Assembly (NCBI GenBank): GCA_900557385.1
Contig: USSP01000077.1
Span: 1-8,060, forward strand
DNA from: an uncultured Lachnospiraceae bacterium
GTDB taxonomy: Bacteria; Bacillota; Clostridia; Lachnospirales; Lachnospiraceae
Reading direction: 5' to 3'
Length of the DNA: 8,060 bases
Below, piece by piece: positions 1-6,243 of this stretch. A program made the position numbers and the translations under genes. A model generated the notes under the pieces. The model saw nothing but the letters and a program-made list of their open reading frames with translations, was not told where the DNA came from and did not search any database. Position 1 is the stretch's first letter, and each line of letters begins with the position of its first letter.

Positions 1-1662
1 CCCGGCAAAACGCCCTATGATGACTTCCTGCGGATCATTCTGCGCCATTTAAAGCAGAACGGAAGAGCCATTATTGCCATCGAGAACAAATATGGCATGA
101 AATATTGGGCAGGCTGTGCGGAAGATCATATCGGAAAATATTTTGCCGGTATTGAAAATTATAAAGAAGAATTCAGTGCCCGTACCTTCTCCAAGAAGGG
201 ATTGGAACAGATTTTTGCCCGTTGCGGTGTTTCCCGGTATTCTTTCTACTATCCCTATCCGGATTATAAATTTATGACCACCCTGTATTCGGACCGCCAC
301 TTGCCGGTTCCGGGAGAATTATCCAATAATCTCCGTAATTATGACAGAGACAGACTCCTTTTATTTGATGAGAGAGATGCCTTTGACGGTGTCATTCAGG
401 AAGGAATGTTTCCGGAATTCTCCAATTCTTTTCTGGTAGTCATCGGACCGGACTTCCCGGTACAATATGCGAAATTTTCCAATGACCGGGCACCGGAATT
501 TGCCATCCGCACGGAAATTGTGGAAGTACCGGAGAAATCAGCAGAAACAGCAGCACCGGATGCGTCTCTTTCAGCCCGGTCTCTGGTGGTGCGCAAGTAT
601 CCTCTGACGGTGGAAGCGAAAGAACATGTCCGTAACATTGCTTCTGCCTATGAGAAGCTGTCGAAGCGGTATGAAGGCAGTGAATTTGCAATCAATCATT
701 GCAAACTGCTGGCAGAAACCGGGAGACCGGAGGAACCGGTAGTCGAACTGGAATATATAGCGGGTGTTACACTTGCGGAAAAACTGGATCACTGTCTGGT
801 AAATGAGAATATGGAAGGATTTCATGAACTGCTGGAGCATTATCTGGAACTGGTATCCTATGGGGAAGAGCAGCCGGTAGCAGACTATGATCTGATTTTT
901 GCGAATGTGCTGATTGCCGGAGATAAGTGGAACATCATCGATTACGAGTGGACATTTGATAAAGCGTTTTCCGCAAAAGAACTGGCTTTCCGCGCCTTGT
1001 ATTGTTATATTCTGGAAAATGATAAACGAAATAAATTAAATCTTGATTCTATTATATCAAAACTGGACATTTCCAAAGAGGAGATGGAGGACTACCGGAA
1101 GCAGGAACTGGAATTTCAGCATTATGTCACCGGCAGACAGAAATCCATGTTTGAACTTTATAAGGAAATGCACGGAAATAATTTGACCCTGACGGAACTG
1201 GTAGAACTGTACCGGACAGAGAAGAATAAAGCGAGGGTACAGATTTTTGAAGATCGTGGCAGAGGCTTCAATCAGGAGGATTCTTATTGGCTGGAATTGC
1301 CGGAGCTATCCCGTTCCGAGATGCAGCTGGATTTACAGGTGGATGGAAATGTACGGAATCTCCGATTAGACCCGGCAGAAGAATGCTGTGCCGTGGAAAT
1401 CAAACAGGCATTGTGGAACGGCGAACCCTTGTCTCTTTCTGCCAAAGAAGGATTTTTACCGCAGATTAACGGGAAATGGCTGCATATGCAGAAGGGTGGA
1501 AATCCCTGCGCCGTATTTGACACGGAAGATCCCAATATGGTCTTTGCCTTACAGGGACTGCCTGTGAGAGGAGAGAGCCGGTTGGAGTTATCGCTGACTT
1601 TTGCACCGGTATCCCGTTCGATTGCAGGACAGATGATCACATCGATTAAGCGGTTTTTTTAA
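1..1662 (+). CDS. Methyltransferase-kinase fusion protein with C-terminal beta-rich domain (5' end outside window)
   Basis: The reading frame is open from base 1, so the gene is cut by the window edge and 553 C-terminal residues are visible; the ATG at 97 is internal to a conserved domain and is not the start. Residues 1-75 (window numbering) are the end of a class I SAM methyltransferase: GRAIIAIENKYG at 21-32 is a late Rossmann strand and AEDHIGK at 40-46 is typical of methyltransferases in polysaccharide loci. Residues about 195-330 resemble aminoglycoside-phosphotransferase-type kinases: Lys199 fits the ATP-binding lysine, Asp297 and Asn302 in DYDLIFANV fit the catalytic loop, and Asp314 in IIDYEW fits the metal-binding aspartate. 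A helical stretch follows, then a beta-rich domain from about 411 with QIFEDRGRGF and VRNLRLDP, motifs I associate with surface-glycan enzymes. I infer a role in modifying or capping a glycan, as WbdD does in E. coli. The substrate is unknown. The next gene starts 26 bp downstream. Confidence 0.8.
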   Translation, partial: PGKTPYDDFLRIILRHLKQNGRAIIAIENKYGMKYWAGCAEDHIGKYFAGIENYKEEFSARTFSKKGLEQIFARCGVSRYSFYYPYPDYKFMTTLYSDRHLPVPGELSNNLRNYDRDRLLLFDERDAFDGVIQEGMFPEFSNSFLVVIGPDFPVQYAKFSNDRAPEFAIRTEIVEVPEKSAETAAPDASLSARSLVVRKYPLTVEAKEHVRNIASAYEKLSKRYEGSEFAINHCKLLAETGRPEEPVVELEYIAGVTLAEKLDHCLVNENMEGFHELLEHYLELVSYGEEQPVADYDLIFANVLIAGDKWNIIDYEWTFDKAFSAKELAFRALYCYILENDKRNKLNLDSIISKLDISKEEMEDYRKQELEFQHYVTGRQKSMFELYKEMHGNNLTLTELVELYRTEKNKARVQIFEDRGRGFNQEDSYWLELPELSRSEMQLDLQVDGNVRNLRLDPAEECCAVEIKQALWNGEPLSLSAKEGFLPQINGKWLHMQKGGNPCAVFDTEDPNMVFALQGLPVRGESRLELSLTFAPVSRSIAGQMITSIKRFF

Positions 1663-1676
1663 AGATAGCAGTCAAT

Positions 1677-1681
1677 AGGAG
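1677..1681 (+). promoter_or_regulatory. Ribosome binding site fixing a TTG start
   Basis: AGGAG lies 7 nt before the TTG at 1689. The frame has an in-frame TAA at 1647-1649, so the start must lie after that. The next ATG in frame is at 1707, 25 nt from this AGGAG, which is too far. This supports TTG as the initiation codon. Confidence 0.75.
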
Positions 1682-1688
1682 AAGAATC

Positions 1689-3869
1689 TTGAACAAACTC
1701 AGACAGATGGTGGAAGCGGGACAGCAGATCCCTTATCAATATAAGCTTTCGCATATGAATCAAAGTTTTGAAAGCTGGATGAATCACAGAATTGCCCAAC
1801 GGGAAAAAGCATCTGCCCGAAACGAAAAGTTAAAACAGATGATGGAAAATGCCCCGGAGAACAGTGATTTCATCCTGTTTACCGTACCCGGTGCGAAACT
1901 GACCAGAGATGCAGAACTGTTGATCCGGGAGCAGCTTGTCCTTCATCCGGAAGCAGTTCTGGTTTACGGAGATGAAGATCTGCCTCAGAAGCAGCGGGAG
2001 GCAGGGTTAAACTACGAGCAGTCGGAATGCCGAATTTCCTGTAAAGAATATGCACCGTGGCTGAAACCGGTCTGGTCACCGGCACTTTTCAAATCCTGCT
2101 TTTATTTCGGAAATTTTTTTGCAATTCGAAAATCGGCCTATGAGAAGTGGAAAGAGACTTCTTCCCTGCGCCTGGAACAGGTACTGCAGGAAAGTAACGC
2201 CGATGAAGTGGAACGCTGGATCGCTTTACAAGGATGGACACCGGTGGAGCCGGATAAAGAGGGAAATGTGTTTTTACGCCCCGGAGAGAATGAATCCTGC
2301 TTTCTGGAGCCGGAGTTTGTTGAGGATTTAAAGGTACGCACCCAGCTTCGCTATCGTTATCGGATGTGTTATGAAATTTTGATGCAAAATGGTGCTTTTG
2401 ATGTAAACGGAAGAAAGAAAGTGCGGAATATACCGGAAATTCTCATACATGATGGTTCCTGGCTGGATATGCCCCGGATTTTTGATATAGGCGGTCTGAC
2501 TTGTCAGGGACTGCCTGCGGATGTGTTGTTCCCTCCCATGCAGACACAAACAAGGGACGGGGAAGCCGTGGCAGAGGATCTGGTTTCTATTGTGATTCCA
2601 TCCAAGGATCATCCGGAGACCCTGGAGCGATGCCTGCGTTCTCTCCGGGAGGAGACAGAGCTTGAAACCATACAGATGGAAGTTATCGTGGTGGATAATG
2701 GAAGCAATGCGGCAAACCGTCTGCGCCTGGAAAAAATGGCGAAGCTCTATGATGTGCATTACATTTATCAACCCATGGAATTTAATTTTTCACGGATGTG
2801 TAATCTGGGGGCAGAGAAAGCCCGGGGAAATTTCGTCCTGCTTTTAAATGATGATATTGAAATCATGCAGAGCAACTGGCTGGAAGAACTGGTCAAGCAT
2901 GCCCGCATGCCATACGCAGGAGCGGTGGGAGCTAAGCTTCTTTATCCCGGAACAACGAAAATCCAGCATGCCGGGATTACCAATATTCGTTTGGGTCCGA
3001 CCCATAAACTGCAGCAGATGGATGACAGGAAGGTCTACTACTTCGGACAGAACCGGATGGTGCATGACATGATTGGCGTGACGGGAGCCTGCTTGTTGGT
3101 GAGAAGCGATCTTTACCACAGATTAGGTGGACTTTCGGAAGAACTGCGGGTTGCCTTTAATGATGTGGACTTCTGCTTCCGTATTTTCGAACAGGGCTAC
3201 AGCAATATCCAGTGTAATGATGTGGTGCTTTACCACCATGAGTCCCTGAGCCGCGGTAATGATCTGGAGGATGAAGCCAAAACAAAACGATTGAAGGGCG
3301 AAATGGATAAGTTGTTTGAACGCCACCCGGATTTGTTTGCAAAGGATCCCTATTATTCCCATTACCTCACCTTTGATGTATCGGATGTGGGCTTTACTTA
3401 TTACTTCTTATCGATTGAATTTAATCGTAATATCCAGATAGCAAAGCCGCAGAAACTGCAGAAATTACCGGAAGGCGTCAGAGAAGATGCCTGCCTGAAC
3501 TGCGGTGTGGAATATCATGATAAATTAAAGGGCTGGATTGGCGATGCAGAAGCCTCTGATGCAGGAGAAGATGTTTATCTCCAGGGGTATGCCTTTATTA
3601 TCGGAAGCGATAACGCATGCTATGAATGGAAAATCCTGTTGCAGGAGGATGAAACAGGACTTCTGTATCAGATTCCTTTAAAATCACAATATCGTCCGGA
3701 CATTGCACAGAATGTACCGGATCAGAAGAATGTGGAATTGTCCGGATTTGCGGTGCGGATTCCGGAGGGAAATCTGCCTTCGGGAAATTACCGTATCGGA
3801 CTTTATGCGAAGAGAAAACTGGCGCATGAGCAGATTATCCGGTGGACGACCTGCGGGTTTTCAGTGTGA
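1689..3869 (+). CDS. GT2 glycosyltransferase with degenerate N-terminal GT-A domain and beta-rich tail
   Basis: This 726-residue protein probably transfers a sugar from a nucleotide donor to a growing surface glycan at the cytoplasmic face; it has no signal peptide or membrane segment. Residues about 58-265 are a relic of a GT2 domain: LVYGDED (91-97), PWLKPVWSP (123-131) and NIPEILIH keep family features, but the place where the DxD should be reads LFTVPGAKL (63-71), and most of the nucleotide-binding half is missing. Residues about 298-530 are an intact WbbL-like GT2 domain: VSIVIPSKD at 299, LLNDD with Asp388 and Asp389, FNDVDF at 490-495, and HHESLSRG at 516-523. Residues about 607-726 form a beta-rich accessory domain with LSGF and GNYRIGLY. 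It starts at TTG with a well-placed AGGAG. It likely belongs to one operon with the upstream methyltransferase-kinase gene, 26 bp away. Donor and linkage cannot be read from the sequence; rhamnose is a common donor for WbbL-like enzymes. Confidence 0.85.
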   Translation: MNKLRQMVEAGQQIPYQYKLSHMNQSFESWMNHRIAQREKASARNEKLKQMMENAPENSDFILFTVPGAKLTRDAELLIREQLVLHPEAVLVYGDEDLPQKQREAGLNYEQSECRISCKEYAPWLKPVWSPALFKSCFYFGNFFAIRKSAYEKWKETSSLRLEQVLQESNADEVERWIALQGWTPVEPDKEGNVFLRPGENESCFLEPEFVEDLKVRTQLRYRYRMCYEILMQNGAFDVNGRKKVRNIPEILIHDGSWLDMPRIFDIGGLTCQGLPADVLFPPMQTQTRDGEAVAEDLVSIVIPSKDHPETLERCLRSLREETELETIQMEVIVVDNGSNAANRLRLEKMAKLYDVHYIYQPMEFNFSRMCNLGAEKARGNFVLLLNDDIEIMQSNWLEELVKHARMPYAGAVGAKLLYPGTTKIQHAGITNIRLGPTHKLQQMDDRKVYYFGQNRMVHDMIGVTGACLLVRSDLYHRLGGLSEELRVAFNDVDFCFRIFEQGYSNIQCNDVVLYHHESLSRGNDLEDEAKTKRLKGEMDKLFERHPDLFAKDPYYSHYLTFDVSDVGFTYYFLSIEFNRNIQIAKPQKLQKLPEGVREDACLNCGVEYHDKLKGWIGDAEASDAGEDVYLQGYAFIIGSDNACYEWKILLQEDETGLLYQIPLKSQYRPDIAQNVPDQKNVELSGFAVRIPEGNLPSGNYRIGLYAKRKLAHEQIIRWTTCGFSV

Positions 3870-3883
3870 CAAAATACGAAGAC

Positions 3884-3939
3884 CGGTTATGCAGACGGTT
3901 ATGTAAGCAGAGTGTGTATGCAGAGTGTGTATGCAGAGT
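3884..3939 (+). repeat. Short direct repeats between two glycosyltransferase genes
   Basis: Two nested tandem patterns fill this part of the 124-bp gap. CGGTTATG starts two adjacent 12-nt units at 3884 and 3896. The 13-mer GCAGAGTGTGTAT then occurs perfectly twice (3907-3919 and 3920-3932), followed by a 7-nt partial third copy (3933-3939). GCAGA recurs at 3891, 3907, 3920 and 3933. No function is evident. It may have arisen by replication slippage, and the copy number could vary between strains. Confidence 0.8.
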
Positions 3940-3954
3940 TACATTTGCCATGTA

Positions 3955-3968
3955 TTGTCACCTGACAA
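3955..3968. other. Small palindrome upstream of the tandem GT2 gene
   Basis: TTGTCA and TGACAA are exact inverted repeats separated by CC. As RNA this would give a weak 5-bp stem with a 4-nt loop; as DNA it could be a small operator. No T-run follows, so it is not an intrinsic terminator. The role is unknown, and chance is a real possibility. Confidence 0.4.
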
Positions 3969-3993
3969 ATAGAAACGCGGAAACGAGGGAAAT

Positions 3994-5976
3994 ATGGAAA
4001 AGTTAAATGATGATTTGAATAATGACTGGGAATCCTTATACCAGGAGGAGCATTTAAAAAATGCAGATCTGGCAGGAAGAATTGCGGATCTGGAAGCTCA
4101 GAAGGATGATTTGCAGTTCAAACTGGATCGCATTAAAAACAATAAGCTTTGGAAAGCTTCTGCGCCTCTGCGGAAGACCATGCATTTCTGCATCCGCCAG
4201 AAGGATCGTATCAAAAATTGTGGCAGTGTAAAAGGCGTGCTCCACAAAATTGCTTACAAAAAGAACGAAAAAGAAGCAATGAAGCAGTTCGGAACCAAAA
4301 GCTTCCCCGATGAAACACGGGCTAAGGAAGAACGGGAGACGGTATTCCCCAGAATGCCGAAGATCAGTATTTTGGTGCCCCTCTGGAATAACGAAAAAGA
4401 ATTCCAGATCGAAATGCTGGATTCTGTGATGAACCAGACCTACCAGAACTGGGAGCTTTGCCTGGCGGACGGTTCGGATGATGCCCATAGCTATATGGGG
4501 GAAATCAGTAAAGAGTATGCGTCCAGATCCAATGGAAGAATTGTCTATAAAAAGCTGGAGAAAAACGAAGGTATTTCCGGTAATACCAACGCCTGCCTGG
4601 CAATGGCGACCGGTGAGTTCATCGGTTTGTTGGATCAGGATGACATTCTCCATCCCAGTACTCTATATGAATATGTAAAAGTCATCAATGAAAAGGATGC
4701 GGACTACATCTACTGCGATGAGACCACCTTTAAGAGCGGCAACATCGACCATATGCTGACTATGCATTTTAAACCGGATTATGCGCCGGATAATCTCCGC
4801 GCGAATAACTATATCTGCCATTTCAGCGTGTTTAAACGGGATCTGCTGCAGGGAACCGAGCTGTTCCGCTCCCAGTTTGACGGCAGCCAGGATCATGACA
4901 TGATTCTCCGTCTCACCGATGAGGCGAAAAACGTGGTGCATGTGCCGAAACTTCTCTACTACTGGCGCTGCCATGCCACCAGCGTGGCGTCCAATATCGA
5001 GGCGAAACCCTATGCCATAGAGGCAGCCAGAGGCGCGGTAGCGGAAAATCTCCGCAGCCACGGCTTTAAGAATTTCCAGATTACCTCCACCAGAGCCTTT
5101 GAGACCATTTTTAAAATCCGCTACCAGATTATCGGAAGTCCTAAAATTTCCATCGTAATCCCCAATAAAGACCATGTGGAGGATTTGAAACGCTGCATCA
5201 ATTCCATTGAGGAAAAGTCGACCTATGACAATTACGAGATTATTGTGGTGGAAAATAACAGCGAAACCAAAGAAATCAAGGATTACTATGAACTTTTGAA
5301 GGATGACCCCAGAGTGAAGGTGGTTACCTATACCGGTTCCTTCAATTACTCTGCCATTAATAATTTCGGTGTGAAACAGACAACCGGCGAATATATTCTG
5401 CTGTTAAATAATGACACCCAGGTCATCACAGTGAACTGGATGGAAGAGATGCTGATGTATGCCCAGCGGGAAGATGTGGGTGCAGTAGGGGCGAAACTCT
5501 ATTATGGGGACAAAACCATTCAGCATGCCGGTGTGGTCATCGGACTGGGAGCACATCGCACCGCAGGACACACCCACTACAAGCAGCATCGGGAAAACTT
5601 AGGCTATATGGGACGTCTCTGCTATGCCCAGGATGTAACCGCGGTTACCGGCGCCTGCCTTTTAGTCAAGAAATCTTTATTCGAAAAAGTGGGAGGACTG
5701 GATGAAAGCTTCGCAATCTCCCTTAACGATGTGGATTTCTGCCTCAAACTGAGAAAACTGGGATTACTCAACGTATTTACCCCTTTTGCGGAACTTTATC
5801 ATTTCGAATCCATCTCCCGGGGACTGGATGACCAGGGTGAAAAAGCACAACGCTACAACCGCGAATCTGCCCACTTCCGCGAGAAATGGAAGACCGAACT
5901 GGAACAAGGCGACCCCTACTACAATCCCAACTTCTCTCTCGACCGAAGCGATTTCTCATTGAGGGTCGAACCATAA
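3994..5976 (+). CDS. Tandem-domain GT2 glycosyltransferase with N-terminal coiled coil
   Basis: This 660-residue cytoplasmic protein carries two GT2 domains and so may add two sugars, or alternate linkages, in one glycan repeat. Residues about 10-50 are charged, heptad-like coiled coil, ending in KLWKASAPLR (51-60), a motif often seen before such domains. GT2 domain 1 spans about 123-345: KISILVP at 123, the DxD-type LLDQDD at 212-217, SQDHDM at 298-303, and LLYYWR. GT2 domain 2 spans about 383-625: KISIVIP at 384, LLNNDTQ at 470-476, LNDVDF at 577-582 and YHFESISRG at 602-610. Both metal-binding motifs are present, unlike the first domain of the upstream protein. The ATG follows GAGGG at 3985-3989 with only 4 nt spacing, which may mean modest translation. 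The 124-bp gap from the preceding gene holds no clear promoter or terminator, so co-transcription is likely. Two long open frames lie antisense here and I regard them as shadows. Confidence 0.88.
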   Translation: MEKLNDDLNNDWESLYQEEHLKNADLAGRIADLEAQKDDLQFKLDRIKNNKLWKASAPLRKTMHFCIRQKDRIKNCGSVKGVLHKIAYKKNEKEAMKQFGTKSFPDETRAKEERETVFPRMPKISILVPLWNNEKEFQIEMLDSVMNQTYQNWELCLADGSDDAHSYMGEISKEYASRSNGRIVYKKLEKNEGISGNTNACLAMATGEFIGLLDQDDILHPSTLYEYVKVINEKDADYIYCDETTFKSGNIDHMLTMHFKPDYAPDNLRANNYICHFSVFKRDLLQGTELFRSQFDGSQDHDMILRLTDEAKNVVHVPKLLYYWRCHATSVASNIEAKPYAIEAARGAVAENLRSHGFKNFQITSTRAFETIFKIRYQIIGSPKISIVIPNKDHVEDLKRCINSIEEKSTYDNYEIIVVENNSETKEIKDYYELLKDDPRVKVVTYTGSFNYSAINNFGVKQTTGEYILLLNNDTQVITVNWMEEMLMYAQREDVGAVGAKLYYGDKTIQHAGVVIGLGAHRTAGHTHYKQHRENLGYMGRLCYAQDVTAVTGACLLVKKSLFEKVGGLDESFAISLNDVDFCLKLRKLGLLNVFTPFAELYHFESISRGLDDQGEKAQRYNRESAHFREKWKTELEQGDPYYNPNFSLDRSDFSLRVEP

Positions 5977-5987
5977 TATGCTATACT
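5959..5987 (+). promoter_or_regulatory. Sigma-A-type promoter with extended -10, overlapping the end of the tandem GT2 gene
   Basis: TTGAGG (5959-5964, 4 of 6 to consensus) and TATACT (5982-5987, 5 of 6) are separated by the ideal 17 bp. TG at 5979-5980 makes an extended -10. Transcription would start near 5994-5995. The promoter straddles the stop codon of the preceding gene (5974-5976). It would drive the structured RNA region and, by read-through, the phosphoglucomutase gene, making these separable from the polysaccharide operon. Confidence 0.7.
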
Positions 5988-5993
5988 AACTCT

Positions 5994-6197
5994 GATAAGT
6001 GATCTTATAACGATTGTGAGCAGCGCACGCGGAGTTTGTTGGTTGGAATACCTTCTGCGCGATGAAGTTGAGACTCTAAAATCGTGGAAGCCTTTGCTGA
6101 ACACGATTTTTGCCCTACGAGGCTCAACGCAATGCCCCACGCAACAGGTTTACGACCAACAGACCCGTGGGCACTGCGGATGAACGGTTATGTAAGG
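5994..6197 (+). ncRNA. Structured rod-shaped RNA, candidate 6S-like RNA or long mRNA leader
   Basis: About 200 non-coding nt downstream of the promoter can fold into one continuous rod. Nested pairings are: 6004-6011 with 6187-6196 (8 bp plus a 2-nt bulge); GCAG 6020-6023 with CTGC 6174-6177; 6034-6045 with 6153-6164 (12 bp, two of them G-U); GTTGAG 6067-6072 with CTCAAC 6123-6128; and 6078-6086 with 6102-6110 (9 bp), topped by AGC/GCT at 6089-6098. Between the 12-bp stem and GTTGAG lies a bubble of about 21 and 24 nt. Length, closing stem, large central bubble and terminal hairpin match the general architecture of 6S RNA, which binds the housekeeping RNA polymerase holoenzyme. I do not recognise a conserved primary-sequence signature, so the family is unproven. 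It does not match tmRNA, RNase P RNA, SRP RNA, T-box or common riboswitches that I know. No T-run follows its 3' end, so it may be processed from a transcript continuing into the next gene. Confidence 0.5.
6078..6111 (+). terminator. Terminator-like hairpin inside the structured RNA region
   Basis: AAAATCGTG (6078-6086) pairs perfectly with CACGATTTT (6102-6110), and five T residues end the element (6107-6111). This could terminate the upstream polysaccharide operon or act as an attenuator between the 5959 promoter and the mutase gene. Against this, the outer pairs are A-T, the T-run is short, and the hairpin also serves as the tip of the larger rod. Confidence 0.35.
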
Positions 6198-6243
6198 CAC
6201 TTTCAAGGGATAAAGAAAAAAGAATCAAACGGAGGACAGGTAG

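Noticed and set aside
97..99. ATG as the start of the first gene
   Set aside because: The frame is open back to base 1 and the residues before it (GRAIIAIENKYG) belong to the methyltransferase fold, so the gene begins outside the window.
1654..1660. Run of seven T at the end of the first gene, as a slippage site or terminator
   Set aside because: It encodes Phe-Phe just before the stop, has no preceding hairpin, and slippage would change only the last residues.
2328..2771. 147-codon open frame on the - strand
   Set aside because: Antisense to the intact GT2 domain of the second gene; the translated protein has no recognisable motif.
3918..3965. 15-codon reading frame in the repeat spacer, in frame with the preceding gene after its TGA
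   Set aside because: No ribosome binding site, built from the tandem repeat, and an open run of 31 codons after a stop is expected fairly often by chance; neither a small gene nor stop read-through is supported.
4054..4653. 199-codon open frame on the - strand
   Set aside because: It lies wholly opposite the coiled coil and first GT2 domain of a strongly supported gene, shows no recognisable domain, and is explained by codon bias of the + strand gene.
4663..5175. 170-codon open frame on the - strand
   Set aside because: Same situation as the neighbouring antisense frame; it is antisense to conserved GT2 motifs and has no family resemblance.
6188..6216. Second promoter for pgcA (TTATGT, 17 bp, TAAAGA)
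   Set aside because: Both hexamers match consensus poorly (about 3 of 6 each), and a much better promoter exists at 5959.
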